Shown here one piece after another: positions 1-5,310 of a stretch of DNA of 5,660 bases. Position numbers and translations under genes: made by a program. How positions within the stretch are numbered: position 1 is the stretch's first letter; each line of letters starts with the position of its first letter. The stretch is from positions 1-5,660 of the forward strand of contig CANFIV010000121.1 in assembly GCA_947446935.1 (NCBI GenBank), given 5' to 3'. This DNA is from Sphingomonadaceae bacterium. GTDB taxonomy: Bacteria; Pseudomonadota; Alphaproteobacteria; Sphingomonadales; Sphingomonadaceae. Below the pieces are notes generated by a model, which was given only the letters and a program-made list of their open reading frames with translations, was not told the origin of the DNA and made no database searches.

Positions 1-4
1 CAAT

Positions 5-11
5 CCTCCCC
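5..11 (-). promoter_or_regulatory. Possible ribosome binding site of a further operon gene starting just outside the window
   Basis: Read leftward, the bases after the PhnD-like gene's stop contain GGGGAGG, a strong Shine-Dalgarno match, and no terminator hairpin is visible between the stop and the window edge. This suggests a third leftward gene starting a few bases beyond position 1. Too little sequence is present to say what it encodes, and the motif could be chance in GC-rich DNA. Confidence 0.25.
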
Positions 12-31
12 AGCAGCACCATTTCCCGCCA

Positions 32-847
32 TCAGGCCAACGCCGGATAGCCCAGCGTGATCGCCTCCTGCTCTAACGACCGAACAGCAGCATAAACGCT
101 TTCGGGCACCACCGCGAAGCCGCTCAGGCCCAGCGTATCGCGCAGCGGTGCGGTTGCGGCATCTCGGGCAAAATCGGCCAGCGCAGCGCGCAGCATGGCA
201 ATCTCGTCGTCACATGCCGAAAGCCGGGTAATCAGTGGCAGGCCGGGCGTCTTTGCTGTTTCCGCCAGAACGCGCAGACCTTTGACCGCCGCTGGGGCAA
301 ACCGGGCCAGATTGCCAAACGTCACGCAATCGATGGCGGCCACATCCGCCTCGCCGCGCGCCACCAGCGACAGGCTGGCCCGATGGCTGCCGCTCTCCAC
401 AACCTGGCTGAAGAATCGCCCGCCCACCGCATGTGGTGCGACCGTGTGCCGCAGCAGATTCATGCCTGAATTGCTCGTCCAGTCATTGATCGCCGCCACA
501 CCGCCGCGCAGCTCTGCCACGGAAGAGACCCCCGCATCGGCGCGCACGATCACGAAGCTGCCATTCAGCGCGCCCTCACACCCCGGATGGTCATAAACCG
601 GAGTCGCCACCACCCGCACCCGTCCGCGAAGCTGCGTTGAAAGCGGATAGCCGCATGTCTGCGCCAGCAGTAGACGCGGATCGAGCCAAACCGCATCGTA
701 CGCCAGGCCCTCATCCAGCGTTTCAGGCACATCGGGCATGCCCGCTCCGCGCAGTTGTTCGCGCATGAAAGCCCAGAACCCGCGCGTAGCTTCCGCGATA
801 ACCGGGGGATCGCGGTACATCGCAAGGCTGGCGATCCGCGTGCCCAT
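32..847 (-). CDS. PhnD-like substrate-binding-fold protein without a signal peptide
   Basis: The 271-aa protein resembles the PhnD/SsuA/transferrin-type periplasmic-binding fold (phosphate/phosphite/phosphonate ABC transporter binding proteins). Family-like blocks are IASLAMY at residues 5-11, YDHPGCEG at 85-92, INDWTSNSGMN at 120-130, and GSH (153-155) followed by ADVAAIDCVTF at 167-177. In this fold the S-N-S-G and G-S-H loops sit at the ligand cleft. The start at 847 lies 10 bp after the upstream regulator's stop. An alternative ATG at 904 would overlap that gene by 47 bp and add an Arg-rich tail, so it is disfavoured. The mature-type fold begins at residue 3, with no hydrophobic leader or lipobox, so it is probably cytoplasmic. 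No permease or ATPase gene is visible. It is co-transcribed with the XRE regulator. The fold is fairly secure; the ligand is unknown and may not be a phosphonate. Confidence 0.85.
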   Translation of the reverse strand: MGTRIASLAMYRDPPVIAEATRGFWAFMREQLRGAGMPDVPETLDEGLAYDAVWLDPRLLLAQTCGYPLSTQLRGRVRVVATPVYDHPGCEGALNGSFVIVRADAGVSSVAELRGGVAAINDWTSNSGMNLLRHTVAPHAVGGRFFSQVVESGSHRASLSLVARGEADVAAIDCVTFGNLARFAPAAVKGLRVLAETAKTPGLPLITRLSACDDEIAMLRAALADFARDAATAPLRDTLGLSGFAVVPESVYAAVRSLEQEAITLGYPALA

Positions 848-857
848 ACCGCCGATC

Positions 858-1691
858 TCAGACGACAGTGAGCGAGCGGACAAAACCCGCCGCCTCGTGC
901 GCATGGATCCGGGTATGGCGAATCAGACCTTCGAACTGGCGCTGCATGGTCCGGATCGTCTCCGCGCTGCTGAGCACGAGATACATTTGCCCCGCAAAGA
1001 TCGCGACCCGGGTGGAACCGAAAATCGTGTAGGGGATCGAAAAGCGCTCGCGCCCATCGAACAGGAACAGGCGGAACGAGGGATAAAGCTCGTCGATCAG
1101 CGCGTTCATGTGCGCCAGTTGCGCCAGCCGCGCTGCTTTCGAAAGCCCGCTCCAGATGCCCCCGCCTGCCGCGAACTGCTCCAAGGTCTGCAGCGGCATG
1201 CAGCATTCCATGTCGGTCCCCGCCGCGCGGTTGTATTCGAGGCGAAACGCCGCGTCTTCGACTTGCGCCAGCGGGCTCTGGTGGGCGGCGGCCGCTTCGT
1301 AGGCGATCACCTCTGTCGTGCGCAGCAAATCGGGAATCCGCGCCGGAACGTAGCGGATCTTGGCGCCCGCCGCCTCGGCATGCCAGCGCATCAGCAGACT
1401 GGCCCCGTCCTCCTCCGTCGTCTCGATCAGGCCGCTCGAAAGCATGGCCCCTGTCACGCCCTCGTCCTGCGAAACACCGAGCAACCAATCGAGCGTGACG
1501 GCATGACGCTCAGCGATCGCCAGCAACGTTTCCACGCGCGGCAGGCGCACCGTGCGGCCCGAAAGCAGAAGCGAAAGCGCCGAGCGGTCGATGCCGATGG
1601 CGTCGGCAAACGCGGCCTGGCTCAGCCGCGATCGATCGAACACGGTCTGCAGGCGGGCGCGAAACACCTCGGCCAATTGGCGTTTGTCCAT
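858..1691 (-). CDS. XRE-type helix-turn-helix transcriptional regulator with an uncharacterised C-terminal domain
   Basis: A 277-aa DNA-binding regulator. Residues 23-72 form an XRE/Cro-like helix-turn-helix: LSQAAFADAIGIDRSALSLL spans the turn and recognition helix, followed by SGR and a helix ending in LDWLLGV. The remaining 200 residues are a presumed sensor or oligomerisation domain that I do not recognise; blocks such as RFSIPYTIFGSTRVAIFAGQ suggest an alpha/beta fold. The ATG at 1691 is chosen because AAGGTGG lies just upstream and the likely promoter (1710-1740) sits between it and the in-frame ATG at 1760, which would add 23 unlikely residues. It is the first gene of a leftward operon with the PhnD-like protein and is divergent from the desaturase 132 bp away. 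The inverted repeat in its promoter points to autoregulation. DNA binding is well supported; the signal and target genes are inference. Confidence 0.88.
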   Translation of the reverse strand: MDKRQLAEVFRARLQTVFDRSRLSQAAFADAIGIDRSALSLLLSGRTVRLPRVETLLAIAERHAVTLDWLLGVSQDEGVTGAMLSSGLIETTEEDGASLLMRWHAEAAGAKIRYVPARIPDLLRTTEVIAYEAAAAHQSPLAQVEDAAFRLEYNRAAGTDMECCMPLQTLEQFAAGGGIWSGLSKAARLAQLAHMNALIDELYPSFRLFLFDGRERFSIPYTIFGSTRVAIFAGQMYLVLSSAETIRTMQRQFEGLIRHTRIHAHEAAGFVRSLTVV

Positions 1692-1694
1692 GCA

Positions 1695-1701
1695 CCACCT
1701 T
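1695..1701 (-). promoter_or_regulatory. Ribosome binding site of the XRE regulator
   Basis: Leftward AAGGTGG ends 3 bases before the ATG at 1691, with its AAGG core 6 bases away. It decides the start in favour of 1691 over the upstream ATG at 1760, which has no comparable motif. Confidence 0.7.
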
Positions 1702-1709
1702 ATGTGATT

Positions 1710-1740
1710 ATTATCATCAAATGGCGCATTTGATTTACAA
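1710..1740 (-). promoter_or_regulatory. Candidate sigma-70-type promoter of the regulator/PhnD-like operon
   Basis: Read leftward, TTGTAA (1740-1735) could be the -35 element and GATAAT (1715-1710, five of six consensus bases) the -10 element. The 19-bp spacing is at the long end. The spacer is exactly the inverted repeat at 1716-1734, so a protein bound there would cover the promoter. The -10 lies about 19 bp upstream of the chosen start codon, giving a short leader. Confidence 0.45.
1716..1734. repeat. Perfect inverted repeat, likely operator of the XRE regulator
   Basis: ATCAAATG, the 3-base spacer GCG, then CATTTGAT form a perfect 8-bp-arm palindrome, 19 bp overall. It lies between a divergently oriented XRE regulator and the desaturase gene, within the regulator's presumed promoter. 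Dimeric XRE proteins usually bind such sites. A weaker half-overlapping palindrome, TGAT-N4-ATCA, lies beside it at 1705-1716 and may be a second site. The perfect symmetry is seen directly; the operator role is inferred. Confidence 0.6.
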
Positions 1741-1767
1741 ACGCAACGCGCCGTCACCATTGTCTCC

Positions 1768-1803
1768 TTGAATGTCTACCAAATTGATAGGATGTTCCGG
1801 AAC
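1768..1803 (+). promoter_or_regulatory. Candidate promoter/operator region of the desaturase gene
   Basis: A TTGAAT at 1768-1773 is followed 17 bp later by a weak GATGTT (1791-1796), which is at best a poor -10. The perfect palindrome GTTCCGGAAC (1794-1803) overlaps it, and TTCCGGAC recurs at 1813-1820, 18 bp from the first copy. The promoter elements are weak, so transcription here may need an activator. GGAGG at 1804-1808 is 15 bases from the ATG, too far for a good Shine-Dalgarno. Confidence 0.3.
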
Positions 1804-1823
1804 GGAGGCGCTTTCCGGACCAG

Positions 1824-2801
1824 ATGAACGAACAGACCCACATCCAATTCGAACTGGCTCTTGGGCGCAATCAGCACTTCCGCATTGAGTGGCCGACCGT
1901 GGCCCTGCTCATTGCCTGCTACACGGCATGGACGTCGGCCGGCCTGCTCTATGCCGTCGCTCCCTGGATTGCCGTGCCACTCCTTGCGCTACCCATCGTG
2001 CTGCATTCCTCGCTCCAGCACGAAGCGATCCACCGCCATCCGACCTCCAGCGAACAGTGGAACGAAGCGCTGGTGTTCCTTCCGCTCGGGCTGCTCTACC
2101 CCTATCGCCGCTACCGCGAGACGCATCTGCGTCACCACGTCGACAGCCGCCTGACCGATCCCTACGACGATCCTGAAAGCTTCTATCTGGCGCATGGGGA
2201 CCATCGCCGCCTGCCGCGCGCCGCCCGCGTGCTACTCGCATGGAATGCAACGCTCGCAGGCCGAATCGTGATCGGCCCCTTGATTGCCGCCATCCGCTTT
2301 CTGCGGGGCGAGGCCCGCGCGGCTGCCCGCTTGCGCGGGACCGAGGCCCGAGCCTGGCGCACGGCCTGGTCGCTTCACATCCTCGGTTGCGCGGCGGTCG
2401 TGGCCATCATCGATTTCGTCTTCGGGGTGCCGATTGTGGCCTATTTCGGCGCAGTCTATCTCGCCTTGGCTCTGCTCGGTGTACGCGCGTTCTGCGAGCA
2501 CCGCTGGGACGAGGCACAAGACGCGCGGACCGTCATCGTGGAGCAATCATGGCTGGGCTGGCTGTTTCTCCACAACAACCTCCACCTCGTCCACCACAAG
2601 CAGCCGCACCTCCCCTGGTACGCGCTGCCCCGAGTTTACCAAGCCCGGCGCGCCGAATGGCTGGCATTGAACAACGGCTATGCGTTCGAAGGCTACAGAG
2701 CCGTCCTGCGCGCCTATGCCCTCCGCGCGAAGGAGCCAGTCGTGCATCCAACGTATGCCAGCCATACCGTGGATATGCTGTGCCGACAGAGTATCGGTTA
2801 A
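1824..2801 (+). CDS. Membrane fatty-acid-desaturase-family di-iron enzyme
   Basis: A 325-aa integral membrane protein of the fatty acid desaturase/hydroxylase superfamily, which uses a histidine-bound di-iron centre and oxygen to desaturate or hydroxylate lipid chains. The three histidine boxes are complete: HEAIH at 66-70 (with H72), HLRHH at 101-105, and HNNLHLVHH at 250-258, followed by KQPHLPWY. An FCEHRWDEA segment precedes the third box, as is usual. Hydrophobic stretches at about 25-60 and 190-215 are likely membrane segments flanking a cytoplasmic active site. No in-frame start exists upstream before the TAG at 1788, so the ATG at 1824 is the only choice, although its Shine-Dalgarno is poor. 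It stands alone, divergent from the XRE regulator operon. Membrane phospholipid acyl chains are the likely substrate, but a carotenoid or other lipid hydroxylase activity cannot be excluded from sequence. Confidence 0.88.
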   Translation: MNEQTHIQFELALGRNQHFRIEWPTVALLIACYTAWTSAGLLYAVAPWIAVPLLALPIVLHSSLQHEAIHRHPTSSEQWNEALVFLPLGLLYPYRRYRETHLRHHVDSRLTDPYDDPESFYLAHGDHRRLPRAARVLLAWNATLAGRIVIGPLIAAIRFLRGEARAAARLRGTEARAWRTAWSLHILGCAAVVAIIDFVFGVPIVAYFGAVYLALALLGVRAFCEHRWDEAQDARTVIVEQSWLGWLFLHNNLHLVHHKQPHLPWYALPRVYQARRAEWLALNNGYAFEGYRAVLRAYALRAKEPVVHPTYASHTVDMLCRQSIG

Positions 2802-2939
2802 CCGAACAGACGTCTGCCTGATCGCATTTTTGCGAACTGAAACCACCGACATGGAGCTACCTCCATATTGAGTCGCGCCTGTTAACCTTGATTCGCGAAG
2901 AAGGTTAATCGTTTTGGCCTTCACACTCTGTGACGTCAC
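2794..2939. repeat. Cluster of short perfect palindromes after the desaturase gene
   Basis: Within 146 bp there are six dyads: TCGGTTAACCGA (2794-2805, containing the desaturase stop codon), CAGACGTCTG (2807-2816), CGCA-N4-TGCG (2823-2834), ATGGAG-N4-CTCCAT (2851-2866), the TTAACCTT/AAGGTTAA pair around TTCGCGAA (2882-2908), and GTGACGTCAC (2930-2939). Two share the GACGTC core. The symmetry is seen directly; whether they act in termination, protein binding or not at all is unknown. Confidence 0.5.
2882..2915 (+). terminator. Possible intrinsic terminator of the desaturase gene
   Basis: TTAACCTT (2882-2889) pairs perfectly with AAGGTTAA (2901-2908), and the loop contains the self-complementary TTCGCGAA, so a longer bulged stem can form. 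TCGTTTT follows. The stem base is AT-rich and the T run short, so it is a weak terminator candidate. It lies 80 bp after the desaturase stop with nothing coding between. Confidence 0.35.
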
Positions 2940-3060
2940 TCGGGGTGCGAGGGCGGCCCACCGTCCGGAAGCAAGCCAAAATCATTGCAAATATAAAAAA
3001 TAGATGGGGCCGTGAGGCAGCTTCGAAACAATAGCATGTCGATATTTGCCCACGATTTAC

Positions 3061-3240
3061 TAAATATTCTTTTGAAATTTATGCGATAATATTTGTAAAA
3101 TATGTAAAATCTCTGGGATTTTTTCCCATTAGTACTCAGAGAATATACCAAAGTTCATAAATATTCTTGACGATTTTTCACCAATTCGATTTTTAACTTT
3201 TACGCCCTATTCAAAAATTAATCGGATTTGGATCATTTTA
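3061..3240. other. AT-rich non-coding block upstream of the LuxR-type regulator
   Basis: Counting by hand, 46 of 180 bases are G or C (about 26%), against 67% in a sampled desaturase line. No credible gene was found in 2802-3358 on either strand. The block holds TGTAAAAT twice in tandem (3094-3101 and 3103-3110), TAAATATTCTT twice (3061-3071 and 3158-3168), and a small TGGGA/TCCCA hairpin with a five-T loop (3114-3128). It is probably a regulatory region or a transferred segment bound by nucleoid proteins. Confidence 0.6.
3167..3196 (+). promoter_or_regulatory. Weak candidate promoter in the AT-rich block
   Basis: TTGACG (3167-3172) is a good -35 match, and TTTTAA (3191-3196) follows at 18 bp as a poor -10. 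In such AT-rich DNA chance matches are common. If used, it would give the regulator gene a leader of about 155 bases. Confidence 0.25.
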
Positions 3241-3243
3241 TCG

Positions 3244-3252
3244 TGGTATAAG
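3244..3252 (+). promoter_or_regulatory. Candidate extended -10 promoter of the LuxR-type regulator
   Basis: TGG followed by TATAAG matches the extended -10 form TG-N-TATAAT at five of six core bases. No good -35 lies 16-18 bp upstream, which extended -10 promoters can tolerate. Transcription would begin near 3259, about 100 bases before the start codon. Confidence 0.35.
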
Positions 3253-3345
3253 GGCTCTTCCTTAGTCACATTCCGTACGTATCGGTGATAAGAAATTAGC
3301 CACGAAGCATTAACCAAAAGACTACCGGGCCGCGAGACCACTAGC

Positions 3346-3352
3346 AAAGGGG
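3346..3352 (+). promoter_or_regulatory. Ribosome binding site of the LuxR-type regulator
   Basis: AAAGGGG ends 6 bases before the ATG at 3359. It supports that start over the out-of-frame ATG at 3354 and over the in-frame ATG two codons later. Confidence 0.65.
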
Positions 3353-3358
3353 TATGTC

Positions 3359-4057
3359 ATGGAAATGCGTTCTATCTCACTGGATGCTCCTTTTGGTGAA
3401 TCTGAGGTTGCTTTGACCGACTTTCCAAAGTCGCTGGATCCTCTGCAGGCAGAGAACCAGAGACTTACGATCCACATCGTAGAGAGTGACAGTTCCGATC
3501 GGGCCAGCTCATTTCGGCTGTTTTCTGATCTCGGCTACCATTGCGAGATTTATTCAACGGTAGAAGAGCTAACTAAATACTGCCCGTCATCAGGAATTGT
3601 TCTGATACATGAGCGGCCACATGGCGATACGGTTTCTTCGGTCGCAGCCCTGACAAAGGAAGCAGGCCTGCCCCTGACATTGGTTGGTTGCGCCGAAAAC
3701 CCTACGGTTGACTCCGTCATCACCGCCATGAAGGCGGGCGCGCAACACTACCTTGAGTTGCCGTTTAATCGGCTAAAACTTGAGCAGGTTCTCAAGGGCC
3801 TGACAGACTATCACAACGCCCAGCAGAACTCGCAAAAGAAGCGTTTCGATGCACTCCGGAAATTGCGCCGCCTTTCCACTCGTGAAAGAGAAGTGGTTCA
3901 GCTTCTGGTCGATGGTAACAGCAACAAGATTATCGCCCGTACGCTCGGCATAAGCCCGCGTACCGTGGAGATCCATCGCATGAAGGCCATGGGCAAGCTT
4001 GGCGCGCAAAATGCCAGTGAGGCCGTTCGGATATGGCTAATCGGCACAGAAGATTAA
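3359..4057 (+). CDS. FixJ/NarL-type regulator with a degenerate receiver domain and LuxR-type HTH
   Basis: A 232-aa protein with a response-regulator layout. After a variable N-terminal tail (1-36), residues 37-137 follow a CheY-like receiver pattern, from IHIVESDSSD to AMKAGAQHYLELPF. Residues 172-227 are a LuxR/GerE helix-turn-helix (LSTREREVVQLLVDGNSNKI, then GISPRTVEIHRMKAMGKL). The fold landmarks remain but the phosphorylation residues do not: the expected Asp position reads H84 (in IVLIHERPHG), the conserved Thr/Ser position is G110, and the Lys of the K-P-F motif is L134. Only E42 and D44 keep the acidic pocket. Ordinary phosphotransfer is therefore unlikely; it may be constitutive, ligand-bound or protein-controlled. 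No kinase is adjacent. A sampled line of the gene has 53% GC, below its neighbours, and it follows the AT-rich block, which hints at transfer or relaxed selection. It stands alone and its targets are unknown. Confidence 0.85.
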   Translation: MEMRSISLDAPFGESEVALTDFPKSLDPLQAENQRLTIHIVESDSSDRASSFRLFSDLGYHCEIYSTVEELTKYCPSSGIVLIHERPHGDTVSSVAALTKEAGLPLTLVGCAENPTVDSVITAMKAGAQHYLELPFNRLKLEQVLKGLTDYHNAQQNSQKKRFDALRKLRRLSTREREVVQLLVDGNSNKIIARTLGISPRTVEIHRMKAMGKLGAQNASEAVRIWLIGTED

Positions 4058-4091
4058 ATATTTTCCAGACACCCCGGCTTTTGGATCATGC

Positions 4092-4117
4092 TTAATCGAC
4101 CGTTAAACCATCGTTAA
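4092..4117. promoter_or_regulatory. Tandem CtrA-like binding boxes (three TTAA half-sites, 11-bp period)
   Basis: TTAA occurs at 4092-4095, 4103-4106 and 4114-4117, each separated by exactly 7 bases. This gives two overlapping copies of TTAA-N7-TTAA, the established binding site of the alphaproteobacterial response regulator CtrA. It lies 35 bp after the LuxR-type gene and 292 bp before the TlpA-like start. The pattern is exact; binding and the gene it controls are inference. Confidence 0.5.
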
Positions 4118-4408
4118 TGCTTTGGTGGTAGATCAATCTTGTGCCCGCAAAAGGTACCTTGAGCTCAAGGGGCGTGTCGCTCCGGTTGGAAAACAACCGA
4201 ACGGCACGCCCAATCGGCCAAAAATTCCCTAAATCCGGGAGGTTGGCCTCCATCAGAAGTTATAACGAACCGCCTGCCCCTTGGCCTTCGCCGGCTATGC
4301 CGGAACGCGCAGAGCCAGCCGTGCGGTCTGTGCATGATCTTGGCGCCAATTGAGGTTTCCGCCGCAAAGGATCGGCGTTAGGAAGAGGCCCTCTTGGTGG
4401 AGGCGTCG
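4118..4408 (+). other. Non-coding stretch or long leader before the TlpA-like gene
   Basis: No convincing gene was found between the CtrA-like boxes and the TlpA-like start. A 70-codon frame opening with GTG at 4141 has no Shine-Dalgarno at normal distance and no recognisable domain. Small dyads are present: CCGGC-TAT-GCCGG (4291-4303) and AAGAG-GCC-CTCTT (4383-4395), the second just before the ribosome binding site. If the CtrA-like boxes mark a promoter, this would be a leader of about 270 bases, or a small RNA. Confidence 0.4.
4399..4403 (+). promoter_or_regulatory. Ribosome binding site of the TlpA-like gene
   Basis: GGAGG lies 5 bases before the ATG at 4409. This selects 4409 from several clustered in-frame candidates: TTG at 4394, GTG at 4397, and ATG at 4418 and 4424. 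Confidence 0.75.
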
Positions 4409-4942
4409 ATGCGGTCGATGGTGATGCGGGTTATCAAACTTTCGGTGCTGATGCTGGCGGCGGCCGCGCTGGGCGGGGCCAAGCCCCTTATTGGCGAGCC
4501 GGCGCCGCCTCTGCAAATGACGCTGATCGATGGCACGAAATTGACCTTGGAGCAGCTGCGCGGGCAAGTCGTGGTCATCAATTTTTGGGCGACCTGGTGC
4601 GGCCCCTGCAAGCGGGAACTGCCGCTACTCGATGCCTACTACGAAACCCAGCGCCAGCACGGCTTGCGCGTTTTCGCGATCACCACCGAGGGATCGGTCC
4701 CGGTGGGCCAGCTCAAAAAGCTTTTCGCCGCCCTGCGCCTGACCCCAATCCGCACGCTCAAGGGTAGATATGCGCCGATTAACAATTCCATTCCCACCAA
4801 CTACATCATCGACCGCGCAGGCCGTTTGCGCTTTGCGCAGGCAGGGGCCTTCGAGCTGGATGACCTGAACCGCGAACTGGTACCCCTGCTTCGAGAGAGC
4901 CCACCCGCCGATGTGGCTCAGCAGAAATTAAGCGCGCTCTGA
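4409..4942 (+). CDS. TlpA-like exported thiol-disulfide oxidoreductase (thioredoxin fold)
   Basis: A 177-aa redoxin of the TlpA/ResA/DsbE group, which reduces disulfides outside the cytoplasm, often for cytochrome c maturation or redox defence. Residues 1-20 include a basic start and a hydrophobic run (LSVLMLAAAALGGA), a likely signal peptide or membrane anchor. GEPAPPL opens the redoxin domain. The active site INFWATWCGPC puts the catalytic pair at C64 and C67, and the conserved cis-proline is P129 in SIPTNYIIDRAG. No lipobox cysteine is present. The C-terminal tail after about residue 155 (ESPPADVAQQKL) is polar and variable. It has no operon partner: upstream is a long non-coding stretch and downstream it converges on a small acetyltransferase. 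The fold is secure; the specific client protein is not predictable here. Confidence 0.9.
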   Translation: MRSMVMRVIKLSVLMLAAAALGGAKPLIGEPAPPLQMTLIDGTKLTLEQLRGQVVVINFWATWCGPCKRELPLLDAYYETQRQHGLRVFAITTEGSVPVGQLKKLFAALRLTPIRTLKGRYAPINNSIPTNYIIDRAGRLRFAQAGAFELDDLNRELVPLLRESPPADVAQQKLSAL

Positions 4943-4950
4943 GCGCCAAA

Positions 4951-4975
4951 GGGGTTGAGCGATAGCCGCAACCCC
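4951..4975. terminator. Hairpin between convergent genes, likely bidirectional terminator
   Basis: GGGGTTG (4951-4957) pairs perfectly with CAACCCC (4969-4975), and the 11-base loop contains an inner GC-GATA-GC mini-stem. It sits between the stop codons of two convergent genes. T runs are poor: leftward the stem is followed by TTT, rightward by AGAAA. A terminator role is therefore likelier for the leftward acetyltransferase, or depends on Rho. Confidence 0.6.
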
Positions 4976-4992
4976 AGAAACCGAACCCACTC

Positions 4993-5283
4993 TCAAGCCA
5001 GCAAATCTGCCCATTCCGGATGCCGCTTGAACGCTGCCGCAACATAGCTGCACTGGGGCACGATCTTCCAGCCGCCCGCGCGGGCATCGGCGATCATTGC
5101 ATCCACCAGCTTGCCAGCGATCCCGCGCCCACCGATTTCAGTGGGAACCAGCGTGTGTTCGGCGGTGAGCACGTTGTCGCGCCGCACATACGTCAGCCGT
5201 CCGAAGGCCGCGCTGTCTGGCACGCGGGCCTGGTATTCGCCCTCTGCGCCTTGGTCGACATGCGTGATCACTGGTTCGTCCAT
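4993..5283 (-). CDS. Small GNAT-fold N-acetyltransferase (NATD1/YjdJ-like)
   Basis: A 96-aa protein matching the compact GCN5-related acetyltransferases related to human NATD1 and bacterial YjdJ, which keep only the acetyl-CoA-binding half of the fold. Visible landmarks are the AFGRLTYVRRDNVLTAEHTLVP strands (shortened here to residues 26-47), the acetyl-CoA loop GGRGIAGKLV at 51-60, and the conserved VPQCSYVAAAFKRHPEW tail at 75-91 with Cys78, which is likely important for activity. The ATG at 5283 follows GGGAGG (5298-5293 leftward) at 9 bases. The reading frame stays open far upstream, but that part lies antisense to the threonine aldolase and is not coding. The gene converges with the TlpA-like gene and is divergent from the threonine aldolase. 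Its substrate is unknown. Confidence 0.88.
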   Translation of the reverse strand: MDEPVITHVDQGAEGEYQARVPDSAAFGRLTYVRRDNVLTAEHTLVPTEIGGRGIAGKLVDAMIADARAGGWKIVPQCSYVAAAFKRHPEWADLLA

Positions 5284-5310
5284 GGCTTTGTGCCTCCCAA
5301 GGCAAGCTAA

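Noticed and set aside
848..904. Upstream ATG at 904 for the PhnD-like protein, giving a 19-residue N-terminal extension
   Set aside because: The extension is Arg/Ser-rich but not hydrophobic, so it is not a signal peptide, and it overlaps the regulator's coding end. The family block begins right after the ATG at 847.
738..1733. Long rightward open frame of 331 codons antisense to the regulator and PhnD-like genes
   Set aside because: It is rich in Arg, His and Gln with no domain pattern, and both opposite-strand genes have clear family motifs. Long antisense frames are common in GC-rich DNA.
2547..2939. Leftward 130-codon frame antisense to the desaturase end
   Set aside because: It overlaps the desaturase third histidine box on the opposite strand and has no domain features.
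2794..2939. Palindrome cluster as an attachment site or insertion-sequence end
   Set aside because: No integrase, transposase, tRNA gene or matching target duplication was found in the window, so only the dyads themselves are reported.
2936..3151. Leftward 71-codon frame in the AT-rich region
   Set aside because: It begins with TTG, lacks a Shine-Dalgarno, and its Tyr/Phe/Lys/Ile-rich sequence simply reflects base composition.
4141..4353. Rightward 70-codon frame with GTG start after the CtrA-like boxes
   Set aside because: There is no Shine-Dalgarno at normal spacing and no recognisable domain. It is mentioned only as a possibility in the leader entry.
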